A stretch of 64,000 nucleotides of DNA from Desulfosoma sp. (GTDB lineage Bacteria; Desulfobacterota; Syntrophobacteria; Syntrophobacterales; DSM-9756). Position numbers and translations under genes: made by a program. A model generated the notes under the pieces. That model was not told where the DNA came from, searched no databases, and worked only from the letters and a program-made list of their open reading frames with translations. Of this stretch, positions 34,757-43,791 are shown one piece after another. The stretch's first letter is position 1. Every line of letters begins with the position of its first letter. Location of the stretch: contig JBBFKY010000003.1 of assembly GCA_037481875.1 (NCBI GenBank), forward strand, positions 344,428-408,427, read 5' to 3'.

Positions 34757-37045
34757 TTAGAATTCCAGACTCGCCGAAACCACGAACGTCAAAGGCGCTC
34801 CGGTATAATAACTGGCAGCACCTCCGCGATTGTCGTCAGAAACATTAATCAGCGAAATGTATTTTTTATTGAAGATATTATAGATGTCCAAAGAAAGGTT
34901 AAGCGTGTTGTCGAAAAATAGGTTCTTGATTTTGTAGCGTGCGCCGAAATCTACGACCATATAGCCGTCTATTTTCTCGTTGTGCTGAATATCCCCGTAT
35001 CGTTCGCTAGAATACCTTAGGGAAGGAATAAGTTCCAGATCTTTGAAGCTGTATAACAAACCTGTTCGAACCATGACCTTAGGGGTATCCACCACCTGAT
35101 CCCCTTTGACCGAATAGGTCTGTCCTTGATAATTGATGTCTTCATCATATTCCATGAACGTCACGGTCGGGTTGATAAAAAGGGTGAGATTCTTCATGAG
35201 AAAAACATTTGTTTCCACATCCAAGCCGTAGCTTCGCGCTTTCCCGATGTTTTGCTGGTAGCTCAAGTTGACCCTTGGATCGTAGACCGTGGTGAGAAGA
35301 TTCTTGTGCTTGCCGTAGAACACCGTGGGGGCCAACTCCAACCAGGCGGTGTTCCAACGGAATCCGAGGTCCACATTGTCGGATCTTTCGATGTCGTAAC
35401 CTTCAAAAAGATCGTTCAGGGTAAGGCCTGCCGCCCGAAAGGTGCTTCGGTTGGTATTGTAGAGGTTGATCAAGGGCATGTAGGCATAAGGACGAATGAA
35501 ACTTTTGCCGTAACTGGCATAAACGGAAAAATCTTCACTAAGACGATAGCCGGCTCCAACCGTCGGCAGCCAAATGTCATAGTTTCGAGCTTCCCGGTTC
35601 AGATCCGGGGCCGGCACCGGGGTGTAACTGGGGGGTGGGGTTGTGTAGCCTTGACTGTCACTGTCCTCAAAACGAAAATATTTCATCCCAGCCTGCCAAT
35701 CAAAGGGTCCATGCGATCCGGACACTTTCACATAAGGGCTGTGCACATAGGTGGTTCCCGAGGTGGCGGCGACACCGACCCCTCTGTAAACAAGGCCCAT
35801 CCCCGCCATGCCATAGTTTTCGGAAGTGATGTTCATGTTCGCGGCTTCATACATGTACCCCAACGTCGCCGAAAAAGGCGCCAGAACTCCTCGCACTTCG
35901 CCTATAACGCCTTTTCGGTCGATATCTCGATATCTTTTTTGAACCATACCTCCTTGAGCCGTGCTGCCTTGACAAATTTCGGTGTCCTCGTCGGCATAAT
36001 AAGGCTTGAGAACGAACTGAAGATGTTCCCAGGGCTTTACGGTCAATATGCCGAACACGTCGCTGTTGTTGTAGCTTCCCTTGTTGTAGTCGTAGTAATT
36101 TATATCCGTTGAAGGTGTTCCTGTCAGATCTGAGTTGTAATCCTTTGCATAGTTTTTGGAGAGGTTTCGCGTCTGCTGATATGTGAGAGGTCTATAAAGG
36201 TTTTGATCCAGGTCGTTGATGTTCACCCATAACTTAGCGTTCAACCATTGGCCCACATCCTGGCTCAGCATGAGGTTGGCGTTGTTTCGAGGGCCGATCT
36301 TTCCCGGGCCTTTCCACTTGTCCGCTTCCGTATAGGAATAGGAAGCGCTGAGCTTTGTTGCCAAAGGGCCCAAACGTCCGGAATCCACGCGGCCTTCGGA
36401 GCGCGTATAGGTGTGCGATCCCACACTTTGGCCCAGATGCACTCCGAAATCGTCCTGAGGCCAACGAGGCTGCAACCACAGGGCGCCGCCGCGGGATCCT
36501 ATGCCGGTGCCGATATCTCCTGGAACCGCACCCTTGTAGAGAGAAATGGATTCCACATTCATCATGTCGTAGATATAGTCCCGAGGCCCAATGGGATTGC
36601 CGCCGTAATTGGGAATTCCTTCCACGGTAAGCGCCGCCAGGTAACCGCGCACACCCCGAACTCGCATGGCCTGCTGTTCCGCCGCCAACCCGAAGGGATC
36701 CGGGCTTTCCACCTGCACTCCTGGAAGAATGCGTAAGGTTTCATAGACGCTGGTCGAAGCGCGCGGCCCCTGAGCCTCCATGCCTTTTTTGGTCACCGCT
36801 GTTCCCGTGTAAACGGTCTCGTCGGCCTGTCGGGTCGGAGTCAGAATCTTTTCGGCCTGAACCACGATGTCCTCGATTTTTTTCTCTGAAGATCCGCTCT
36901 GTTCGGCCGAAACAACCAAGGCCGGTAACAGCATCGCCGCTAGAGTCGCCATGCAAAGAACCCAGGTACGCTTCGGCTTGAGGCGCCTTTGTGTCTCTCC
37001 CTCTCTTGTGCCGCTTTTTGCCCCTGTTCTGATTGTCGTGTCCAT
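34757..37045 (-). CDS. TonB-dependent outer-membrane receptor
   Basis: 762 residues from the ATG at 37045, preceded by GAGGAGGAGG. The signal peptide lies around residues 20-47 (KRTWVLCMATLAAMLLPALVVSA). A TonB box-like IEDIVVQAEKI, a plug domain (YETLRILPGVQVESPDPFG, MRVRGVRGYLAALTVEGIPNYGG, SISLYKGAVPGDIG) and a ~22-strand barrel ending in VVSASLEF follow. It would import a large scarce ligand such as a metal chelate. The ligand is unknown; the adjoining FecB-type binding protein gene suggests they work together. Confidence 0.9.
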   Translation of the reverse strand: MDTTIRTGAKSGTREGETQRRLKPKRTWVLCMATLAAMLLPALVVSAEQSGSSEKKIEDIVVQAEKILTPTRQADETVYTGTAVTKKGMEAQGPRASTSVYETLRILPGVQVESPDPFGLAAEQQAMRVRGVRGYLAALTVEGIPNYGGNPIGPRDYIYDMMNVESISLYKGAVPGDIGTGIGSRGGALWLQPRWPQDDFGVHLGQSVGSHTYTRSEGRVDSGRLGPLATKLSASYSYTEADKWKGPGKIGPRNNANLMLSQDVGQWLNAKLWVNINDLDQNLYRPLTYQQTRNLSKNYAKDYNSDLTGTPSTDINYYDYNKGSYNNSDVFGILTVKPWEHLQFVLKPYYADEDTEICQGSTAQGGMVQKRYRDIDRKGVIGEVRGVLAPFSATLGYMYEAANMNITSENYGMAGMGLVYRGVGVAATSGTTYVHSPYVKVSGSHGPFDWQAGMKYFRFEDSDSQGYTTPPPSYTPVPAPDLNREARNYDIWLPTVGAGYRLSEDFSVYASYGKSFIRPYAYMPLINLYNTNRSTFRAAGLTLNDLFEGYDIERSDNVDLGFRWNTAWLELAPTVFYGKHKNLLTTVYDPRVNLSYQQNIGKARSYGLDVETNVFLMKNLTLFINPTVTFMEYDEDINYQGQTYSVKGDQVVDTPKVMVRTGLLYSFKDLELIPSLRYSSERYGDIQHNEKIDGYMVVDFGARYKIKNLFFDNTLNLSLDIYNIFNKKYISLINVSDDNRGGAASYYTGAPLTFVVSASLEF

Positions 37046-37207
37046 GGAGCCCTCCTCCTCTGATCGGATCTGTCGTTGAGAACGATGCGCTTCAGCGGCG
37101 GATACACGGGTTCCCTGTGCCCGAATTTTTTCTCGTTTTATCGTGAAACCAGACAGCAACCGGTTCTACGGCTCGACCCCTTCGTGGGGCATCGCGTTTC
37201 TTGCCCT

Positions 37208-38308
37208 TCATGGGGCTGAGGTCGCTTCCAGCGACACGACCCCTCCAAGGGGCCCGTACAGTTGTTCCATTTCCGCGTACACAGACCGGCCTACAAAGGT
37301 GCCGTAAATCCGATCCGCGGCTTGGCGTAGGTCCACGTCGGTAAAGTGTTCCGGGTAAAGCACTTTGCCGACGGCCACGGCATCCACGAGAGCTGATTCC
37401 ACATTGGTGGCGTAAGCGTTGAAGGGGAATAAAAGGTAAACGCGTCGGTTTTGAAACGCTTTCAAGCGACGGTAAAAGGCGCCATGTTTTCTGAAATCTT
37501 CTTCCACAAGCCGCAAACCGCCGCCGTCGATGAACACCACTTCAGGGTTTAGGACCAGGAGCTGCTCCCGGTCCAAAAACAGGTGACCGCCAAGGCGACT
37601 CTGAATGGATTCCGCTGCATGGGTGACGTGGTTCCATAGAAAAGGCACATAATGCAGTTCTGTACTCAAGATGCCGTAAGCCCCCTTGTACCCGATGCCT
37701 CCCACATAAGCTCGAGGCCTTTTCGATGCGGGCACACCCTCGGTGCGACGCTGAAGATCTTCACGGAGTTCTTCTACAAAGCGAGCTAATTCTTGAGCAC
37801 GTTCTTCACGGCCCAGAACCTTTCCGGCCACGCGCAAGGAATTGAGGATTTCCTCGTCGAAGGAAGCAAATCGCCCGTAGCTCAAGACCACCACGGGCAC
37901 TCCAGCCATGCGGCTCACTTCGTCCGCCAGAGCCCTATCCATATAGGTCGTGAACACCACATCCGGTTTGACGGCCAGAAGGGGCTCGATATCGGGTTTC
38001 GTGTTGATGCTGGTGGGACCTCCGGGACCGATGAGAGGCAGCTGAGCCAGTCGGGGATGTGCCATCCGATAGGGACGACCGGAAGCACTGGTCTTTTCAA
38101 TGCCTTCCACACCGACCACCAGGTCTTCAGCTTGCAAGTAGACGATGAAACGCAAGGCTCCAGGTCCCAGGCAAATGATGCGGCGAGGCGTTTGCGCAAA
38201 GTGTACCGTGCGCCCGGCCGTGTCGATTACTGAAAAAGGCTGCGCCGCCCAGGACCCCGAACCGAAAAGAAAATACGCCGACACAACGAGACTTAGGCAT
38301 TTTCTCAT
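37208..38308 (-). CDS. FecB/BtuF-type periplasmic metal-chelate-binding protein
   Basis: 366 residues from the ATG at 38308. The signal peptide is MRKCLSLVVSAYFLFGSGSWA-AQP. The helical-backbone metal receptor fold is seen in FSVIDTAGRTVHFAQTPRRIICLGPGALRFIVYL, EPLLAVKPDVVFTTY and QLLVLNPEVVFIDGGG. It has longer loops than BtuF and has GALR where BtuF-type proteins usually read SLTE near the binding groove, so corrinoid is not implied. Likely ligand: a siderophore-like or other metal chelate. Downstream of the ATPase gene and upstream of the TonB receptor. Confidence 0.87.
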   Translation of the reverse strand: MRKCLSLVVSAYFLFGSGSWAAQPFSVIDTAGRTVHFAQTPRRIICLGPGALRFIVYLQAEDLVVGVEGIEKTSASGRPYRMAHPRLAQLPLIGPGGPTSINTKPDIEPLLAVKPDVVFTTYMDRALADEVSRMAGVPVVVLSYGRFASFDEEILNSLRVAGKVLGREERAQELARFVEELREDLQRRTEGVPASKRPRAYVGGIGYKGAYGILSTELHYVPFLWNHVTHAAESIQSRLGGHLFLDREQLLVLNPEVVFIDGGGLRLVEEDFRKHGAFYRRLKAFQNRRVYLLFPFNAYATNVESALVDAVAVGKVLYPEHFTDVDLRQAADRIYGTFVGRSVYAEMEQLYGPLGGVVSLEATSAP

Positions 38309-38379
38309 AAAGCATCCTTTGGTTGACTCGCTTTCTCCTGCGAAAAGAATGACCTGAAGCCTTGAGCCCAAAAACCGTC

Positions 38380-38520
38380 AAGCTTGTCCACCGGCGAATT
38401 GCTCCTGGGAGAACGGGCGTCCCGCTCATCCACTCTGTGGGCTGAAGACCCATGATTTCAGAATTTCACCTGTTTCAGGTTTGTGGGGGCGACAAAGCAC
38501 CTCATCCCGACAAAATGGCC
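38380..38520. repeat. intergenic repeat, partial copy
   Basis: Starts aagcttgtccaccgg (part of the terminal repeat AGCTTGTCCGA) and contains cctgggagaacgggcgtcccgct and ctgtttcaggtttgtgggggcga, the signature phrases of this family. It separates the metal-chelate-binding protein gene from its ATPase gene within what is otherwise one operon. Confidence 0.55.
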
Positions 38521-38572
38521 TTGGATGCCACGGTCTTTCGTGCTCTCGGAAAAACTCTCAGGCCTCCCTGAC

Positions 38573-39325
38573 TTATTTGGGCACAACCACCAAAACATCC
38601 TCGATACGGCACACCAGCACATCGACCCCATAGATTCGGCGCACGATCTCGGCGGACACTTCATCGGGTGATACGGCCTTTTCGATACGGCCGTCTTTGA
38701 GAAAAAGAAGACGGTCACAAAAGCGCAGGGCCATATTGAGATCATGAATGGCCGCTATCACGGCCAAAGAGTCCTTACGGCTGATGTGGCGCACAAGCCG
38801 CATCATTTCTATCTGGTTTTTCAGGTCCAAATGGTTGGTCGGTTCATCCAGGAGCAGCACCTTGGGTTTTTGGGCAATGGCTTTCGCCAAAAGGACTTTT
38901 TGAGCTTCGCCGCCGCTGAGGGTCGAAAAACGGCGATGGGCTAACGGCCCCAAATCCATAGTCGTGAGGATCCGTTCCACATTGTGCACATCCTGACGGG
39001 TAGGTCCCCAGCGCCGATGAGGGAGAGCCCCCAGGAGGACTACTTCAAAAACCGTTAACTCGGAATCCTTACTCTTTTGCGGCACGGAGGCCATCGAACG
39101 AGCAATCCCTTTGGGTCCTAGAAGCCGCAGATCCTCGCCTTCCAACAGGACCGAGCCGATTCGAGGCTGAAGAACGCCGTTGAGACATCTAAGCAGCGTG
39201 GATTTACCGGCACCGTTGGTGCCGCACACCGCCACGATTTCCCCAGGGCCCACGTCAAAGCGAACCCCTTGAAGCACCGCATGACTGTTGTATTGAAATT
39301 CAATGTCCAGCACGGAAAGAATCAT
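38573..39325 (-). CDS. FecE/BtuD-type ABC transporter ATPase
   Basis: 250 residues: Walker A GTNGAGKSTLLRCLNG, Q-loop MASVPQKSKDSELTVFEVVLLG, signature LSGGEAQKVLLAKAIAQKP, Walker B VLLLDEPTNHLDLKNQ and AIHDLNMALRFCDR. It energises the FecCD-type permease encoded just upstream, overlapping it by 4 bases. Confidence 0.9.
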   Translation of the reverse strand: MILSVLDIEFQYNSHAVLQGVRFDVGPGEIVAVCGTNGAGKSTLLRCLNGVLQPRIGSVLLEGEDLRLLGPKGIARSMASVPQKSKDSELTVFEVVLLGALPHRRWGPTRQDVHNVERILTTMDLGPLAHRRFSTLSGGEAQKVLLAKAIAQKPKVLLLDEPTNHLDLKNQIEMMRLVRHISRKDSLAVIAAIHDLNMALRFCDRLLFLKDGRIEKAVSPDEVSAEIVRRIYGVDVLVCRIEDVLVVVPK

Positions 39326-40335
39326 GGTCGCCTTTTGAGTAACAAGGTCAAAAAGAATGGGGCTCCGAGAAATGATGTCACCACGCCCACGGGAAAAGAG
39401 CCTGTTCCAAACACCACACGGGAGAAGGTATCGGCAAGGAGCAACAAAGCGGCGCCTAACACAGCGGAAACAGGGACCAGGAACCTGTGATCTGCTCCCA
39501 CGATATGCCGGGCCGCATGAGGGGCAATGAGTCCCACAAAGGCAATGACTCCATGAAAAGCCGTGGCCAAAGCCGAGACCAAAGCCGCGACGACGAGTCC
39601 TTGCCAGCGAAGTGTTTCCACGGAAATACCAAGGGTTTTAGCGGGTTCTTCGCCCATATCCAGAGCGTTGAGGTGCCAGCGCCACACATACCCTATGAAC
39701 CACAGCACCAACACAGCCACACTCAGCCAACCGATCTGGCTCCAGTTGGATCGTCCCACATCACCGAAACTCCAGGCCACCGCCATAGCCAACCGAGTCT
39801 CATCGCTAAGAACCTGCAGCAGCACCGTTGCCGCTCCAAAAAGTGAAGACAGTGCCACGCCCGAAAGAATGACAGCCTCCGGCGTGAGGCCTCGAAGCCG
39901 TCCCAAGACAACGATGAGCCCCGTGGCTGCCAAGGAACCCACAAAAGCGGCTACGGCTGTCCAAAAGGGGCCGGCTTGAAAAAGAATGATGACACAGGCG
40001 GCTCCGAAAGCCGCTCCCTGACTGATTCCCAGCGTGGAAGGGGACCCCAGAGGGTTTCTGAGCAGTGTTTGGATAAAAAGGCCGGCCAAGGCCAAACCCG
40101 CCCCCACGGAAAGGCTTGCGGCAATACGAGGTAGTCGAATGTTCCACACGACCAAGACGTTTGTGTCGTCCACGAGCCGAAAAAAGGAACGAAAGAGCTG
40201 CCCAAGGTTCATGGGGTAGGTTCCAGAACTCACCGCGATCACGGCCAAAACGCCTGTGGCGCCTGCCAGGGTAAAAAGGATTTTTCGCTTTCTTCTGGCC
40301 TTGAGCCAAAAGGTTTCTGCGAGTCTGTAGCTCAT
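39322..40335 (-). CDS. FecCD/BtuC-type ABC transporter permease
   Basis: 337 residues from the ATG at 40335. Ten hydrophobic segments of the FecCD fold, with LPRIAASLSVGAGLALAGLFIQTLLRNPLGSPSTLGISQGAAFGA, GEEPAKTLGISVETLRWQGL (coupling helices) and AFHGVIAFVGLIAPHAARHIVG. It is the first gene of the second binding-protein-dependent importer in the window. In this neighbourhood (CooT, DUF3842, FmdE) nickel, iron or another chelate are candidates. Confidence 0.9.
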   Translation of the reverse strand: MSYRLAETFWLKARRKRKILFTLAGATGVLAVIAVSSGTYPMNLGQLFRSFFRLVDDTNVLVVWNIRLPRIAASLSVGAGLALAGLFIQTLLRNPLGSPSTLGISQGAAFGAACVIILFQAGPFWTAVAAFVGSLAATGLIVVLGRLRGLTPEAVILSGVALSSLFGAATVLLQVLSDETRLAMAVAWSFGDVGRSNWSQIGWLSVAVLVLWFIGYVWRWHLNALDMGEEPAKTLGISVETLRWQGLVVAALVSALATAFHGVIAFVGLIAPHAARHIVGADHRFLVPVSAVLGAALLLLADTFSRVVFGTGSFPVGVVTSFLGAPFFLTLLLKRRP

Positions 40336-40474
40336 ACAGCTCACTTCCCGAGAAGGTGTTTTCCAACAAAAAGAAAAGGGCACACAAACGCCGTTTCCCT
40401 TTCTCCAAGGAGTTAAAAACGGCCTTCGTGGCCCTTTTTCAGGCTCGAAAAGGGAAGCGCTTCATGCGCATCCC

Positions 40475-40745
40475 GGAACGTGCAGGGCGGACGCGGAGCG
40501 GACACATCGGGCCGCCCCTCAAAAATCAGAGGACAAGGTGTCGGTTCGCCCCTACAAACTCAGAAAACCCGGCGGACACTTGGTATGCCTTTGGATGGTG
40601 TTGTTTGGAGGCATGACCCAGAATCCGCCGGAACACGTCTTTTGGTGGTGAGGGCCGGACACATCAAGCCTCGAGCCGCCCCGACAGACTCTGAGGTCAG
40701 GGCGGGCGTCTGCGCTCGCCCGCGCACAAAGCCCGCTTTTGAACG
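40475..40745. repeat. two adjoining degenerate copies of the intergenic repeat
   Basis: First copy: gcagggcggacgcggagcgg ... gtgtcggttcgcccctacaaactcag (40475-40565). Second: gagggccggacacatcaagcc ... gggcgggcgtctgcgctcgcccgcgc (40648-40728). They share the rggggcgaac/gttcgcccctac core with other copies. They occupy the gap between CooT and the FecCD permease; I see no gene in 40336-40774. Confidence 0.45.
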
Positions 40746-40774
40746 AGTTGCCGGGACAACGAAGCCCGATGTGA

Positions 40775-40966
40775 CTACTGGGCTTCAAACAGAATCTTGT
40801 GATCCACCAGATTCATGATCTTGATACGGCCCCGAATTGTCTTGCGATCCCCAAAGATTCCCACAAGACGCCAAGTATCCTCACCCTCCGGTTCCACAAT
40901 GTCCACCGATTCCATGAGGAGCTCTTCCCGGCCATCCTTGATCACATAGGCGTTGGCTTCACACAT
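40775..40966 (-). CDS. cooT: CooT-family small nickel-binding protein
   Basis: 63 residues, the usual length for CooT-like proteins. It begins MCEANAYVI, with Cys2 as the expected metal ligand, followed by GREELLMESVDIVEPEGEDTWRLVGIFGDRKTIRGRIKIMNLVDHKILFE, an SH3-like beta fold with the conserved NLVDHKI end. CooT binds nickel as a dimer in carbon monoxide dehydrogenase systems; many anaerobes carry homologues of unknown role. It overlaps the DUF3842 gene by 8 bases. Confidence 0.82.
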   Translation of the reverse strand: MCEANAYVIKDGREELLMESVDIVEPEGEDTWRLVGIFGDRKTIRGRIKIMNLVDHKILFEAQ

Positions 40967-41387
40967 TGCTGATGACCTCCTTGATTTTCCCTTCCACAGC
41001 GGCCTGGACTAAGTGGGGAAGCGGTTCTTTAACGACGCCAACAATTTCCACCTTTTCTTGACTTAGTGGAATAAGCACCTTCTGTGCCGGACAGGATGCC
41101 ACAGCTTCAGCGATCTTGGGAGTCACTTCCCCGAGCATGCTGTGAGCCCATGTGACCGAAATAGGGCCCACGACGCAATCCGCGGTCGAGACCGTCCAGC
41201 AGATGGCACTTTCCCCGGTGGCACCACGGTTCGCCCCGGCTTTGAGCATCTGGGATGTGGCAATGGCGTTTGTCCCTAAGGCGATCACTTCCACACTTTC
41301 TCCAAAAGCGGCTTTGAGAGCCTTGATGACGGCGGCTCCAATGCCACCGCCTTGACCGTCGATCACACAGATTCGTTTTATGGACAT
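40959..41387 (-). CDS. DUF3842 family protein
   Basis: 142 residues. It has a Rossmann-like start (RICVIDGQGGGIGAAVIKALKAAFG) and the family stretch EVIALGTNAIATSQMLKAGANRGATGESAICWTV. No function is established; the glycine-rich motif suggests nucleotide binding. It is translationally coupled to cooT, a pairing I recall from other strict anaerobes. Confidence 0.78.
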   Translation of the reverse strand: MSIKRICVIDGQGGGIGAAVIKALKAAFGESVEVIALGTNAIATSQMLKAGANRGATGESAICWTVSTADCVVGPISVTWAHSMLGEVTPKIAEAVASCPAQKVLIPLSQEKVEIVGVVKEPLPHLVQAAVEGKIKEVISNV

Positions 41388-41577
41388 TCCATAAACTCGC
41401 TTTCCGTTGTCTTATGAAGAGATGCCCAATGTTGGCAAGGAAGCCTCACTCATCAGGAAGAACCGCGTGCAGGTTCCCTTTTGTTTTCCTGCCATGGCTC
41501 GGCTTTGTGCCTCTCCAACATCACAAACAAAAACAAAAGCTTTTGGGGCAGACCCAAGACTTTTTCCTCATGCCTCG

Positions 41578-42483
41578 CTACGTCAATTCAAAGACCAGCC
41601 CAATCTCCACGGCCAATGGCCGATTTAAAACATCTCGAGGAAATCCCGGAAAAGGGGCGGCATCCCGAACAGCTTTAACGGCCGCTTCATCGAGAAGGTT
41701 CGAAGATGAGCTCTTGACCAGCTCCAAGCCCTCAATGGTCCCGTCCGGCCGAATGACGAACCGCACGGTCACGCGTCCTTCCACGTGCCGACGTCTCGCG
41801 GCGTAAGGGTAATTTTTGTAGCGATCGATCCGCTGACGCACCTGACCGAGAAAGAGTTTGACAGGATCTTCGGTCCCAACGGCCTTGGGGACCGATTGTC
41901 CCTGAGGCGGACCGACCGCCGCGGTCCTTGACGGCATCTCCGAAGGCGCCGCCTCTTGCACACTCGACGAAGGAGTTTCTTGAGGGACCGAAACCTTCTT
42001 TTCTTGTACTGGTTTTGGTTTAGGTTTCTTTACTTTTTCGGGTACTTCCACGGGCTGAAGGGGTTTCGGTTCAGGCACCGGTTCCTGTTTGGTTTCAGGC
42101 GGTTTAGGTTTTTCACGAGGCTGCGGCTTAACATCCGGCATGGCCAAAGACGAAGCCGGCTCCAGGGGCTTCCGTGGCTCCACAATGGACACCAGGTCCA
42201 GATCGATCACCTGAAGAGGCTGCTTGTGAAACCAGCGAGCATCACCGGCAAGAAGCATACCGTGAAGAATCATGGAAAGCAGCAGGAAAAGGCCAAAAAA
42301 ACGATGGGATCGAGCCTGAAAAGGCTCTGGAGACGCCAGGTTTTTTTCACGTGCTCCATGGAAAGCCTCGAATTCTCGACGTTGGAACCTTTGGGGTCCT
42401 TTCAACACCGAGTGCCCAGACCTCTTTTCTGAAACAGAGCCGTCAGGCAAGGAATCTAAGCGTTTCGTTAAAGACGGTTTCAT
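41578..42483 (-). CDS. tonB: TonB energy-transducing protein
   Basis: 301 residues. A cytoplasmic N terminus of about 60 residues, longer than usual, precedes a single membrane anchor (FFGLFLLLSMILHGMLLAG, with the His used in proton coupling). A Pro/Lys/Glu-rich periplasmic spacer (about 110-175) and a C-terminal TonB domain (YPYAARRRHVEGRVTVRFVIRPDGTIEGLELVKSSSSNLLDEAAVKAV) follow. It couples the ExbBD proton motor to the outer-membrane receptors. It overlaps exbD by 4 bases. Confidence 0.92.
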   Translation of the reverse strand: MKPSLTKRLDSLPDGSVSEKRSGHSVLKGPQRFQRREFEAFHGAREKNLASPEPFQARSHRFFGLFLLLSMILHGMLLAGDARWFHKQPLQVIDLDLVSIVEPRKPLEPASSLAMPDVKPQPREKPKPPETKQEPVPEPKPLQPVEVPEKVKKPKPKPVQEKKVSVPQETPSSSVQEAAPSEMPSRTAAVGPPQGQSVPKAVGTEDPVKLFLGQVRQRIDRYKNYPYAARRRHVEGRVTVRFVIRPDGTIEGLELVKSSSSNLLDEAAVKAVRDAAPFPGFPRDVLNRPLAVEIGLVFELT

Positions 42484-42890
42484 GGTGACGGTCTCTCCGT
42501 GGCAAGACGAAGCCGGGCGGCTCCAGCCGCCTTGATAGTGTCCATCACCTGCACCACGCGATCCAAAACCAAGCTTCTGTCCGCCTTGAGGACCACGGCG
42601 GTTTCCGGATTCGACTGCAGCCGCTCTTTGATCACCGTCGACAGGTCTTCTAAAGTGACAGCCTTCGCCCCAAGATACACATCCCCTTCGGAGCTTAGGG
42701 TGACAATGATTTCCCGATCTTCCGATGGGACAACAGAAAGGGCTTGAGGTAACTGCACTCGAATCCCTTCCTCCGTCAGGAAATTGGTGGTCAGCAGAAA
42801 GTAGACAAGGAGCAAGAAAACAATGTCGATCAAGGAAGTAAGTGGTGCCTGCACAGTGTAGCGCGGTCTTTTACGTCGGTGCACCAGCAT
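42480..42890 (-). CDS. exbD: Biopolymer transport protein ExbD
   Basis: 136 residues with one N-terminal membrane helix (PLTSLIDIVFLLLVYFLLTTNF) carrying the essential Asp (LIDIVFLLL), then the ExbD/TolR periplasmic domain (LPQALSVVPSEDREIIVTLSSEGDVYLGAKAV). Part of the proton-driven motor with ExbB and TonB. Confidence 0.92.
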   Translation of the reverse strand: MLVHRRKRPRYTVQAPLTSLIDIVFLLLVYFLLTTNFLTEEGIRVQLPQALSVVPSEDREIIVTLSSEGDVYLGAKAVTLEDLSTVIKERLQSNPETAVVLKADRSLVLDRVVQVMDTIKAAGAARLRLATERPSP

Positions 42891-42896
42891 AAGCGA

Positions 42897-43508
42897 TCAA
42901 CTCCCGCAGGCCATGGACTTGCTTTTGAAAAGACGAACCACACCATCTTGGAGCCGTGCTTCATAGCGGTCCACCTGGCTGGTCAGATAACTGTGAGCAA
43001 CCATCACGGGCAAGGCCACAAACAGGCCGGCCGCCGTCGTCAGCATGGCCTCCCAGATGCCGCCCGCCAACACGGAAGCATCCACTTTTCCTCCCAGCTC
43101 CTGAATAGCCATAAAGGCCCTGATCATTCCGGTGACCGTGCCCAAAAGGCCTAACAGAGGAGCAATATTGCCGATCGTCGCCAGAGCCTGCAGATACCGG
43201 GAAAGTTCCCGAACCTCCTCTTCGACGCTATGGACCAAAACGGTTTCCAAAGTCTCCCGATCCGCTTCCACCACTTCCAACCCCTGAGCCAAAACCCGCC
43301 CCATGGGGGATCGACTTTTAAGGGCCGTTTCCATGGCTTCGCTTATTTTTCCTTCACGAACCAGGGCCGAGACTCGATCCGCTACGTAGCGGCCGCGGCG
43401 TCGAAGGACCGCAAAACGGACGCTGCGCTCCAAAAAAATCGCCAATCCCAAAACGGAGCACAGCAGAATGGGAAGCATGAGAATGCCACCCTTGGTAAGA
43501 AACGCCAT
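42897..43508 (-). CDS. exbB: Biopolymer transport protein ExbB (MotA/TolQ/ExbB family)
   Basis: 203 residues from the ATG at 43508; two in-frame GTG codons lie just upstream and the AGGGAGG site fits any of them. Three membrane segments; the conserved block YLQALATIGNIAPLLGLLGTVTGMIRAFMAIQ and WEAMLTTAAGLFVALPVMVAHSYL contain the channel Thr/Gly pattern of ExbB. The first gene of exbB-exbD-tonB. Confidence 0.92.
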   Translation of the reverse strand: MAFLTKGGILMLPILLCSVLGLAIFLERSVRFAVLRRRGRYVADRVSALVREGKISEAMETALKSRSPMGRVLAQGLEVVEADRETLETVLVHSVEEEVRELSRYLQALATIGNIAPLLGLLGTVTGMIRAFMAIQELGGKVDASVLAGGIWEAMLTTAAGLFVALPVMVAHSYLTSQVDRYEARLQDGVVRLFKSKSMACGS

Positions 43509-43597
43509 CACAACCACGAACCTCCCTTACCGCTGCATACCGCCGGATTTCTATCCAGGCTCAACAAAACGGGTTGCCGAGCGGCGCAAAAGAAAAA

Positions 43598-43642
43598 GCC
43601 ACGATGCTTCGCGTCAACTTCAAAAGCGAAGACCTTCGTGGC
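43598..43642 (-). terminator. terminator between btuD and exbB
   Basis: GCCACGA (43598-43604) and TCGTGGC (43636-43642) close a larger stem with an inner CTTCGC/GCGAAG pairing. On the minus strand it is followed by TTTTTCTTTT, so it would end transcripts of the btu operon before exbB. Confidence 0.6.
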
Positions 43643-43791
43643 CCTTTTGTTCATCATGGGACATGGTTTTTCGGAACGCCTTCGAGGCGCCATTGTCGAG
43701 CCTTTCTTACCCAAAACCCTTCTTGTTGTCAATCGGGGCGACTCCTTTGAGCCGGATTTGTTGCCATGCAACCCCAAAAGTCATTTATCAA

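Noticed and set aside
35126-36112. 328-codon open frame antisense to the TonB receptor at 34757-37045
   Set aside because: Shadow of a long GC-rich gene, no start signal or domain.
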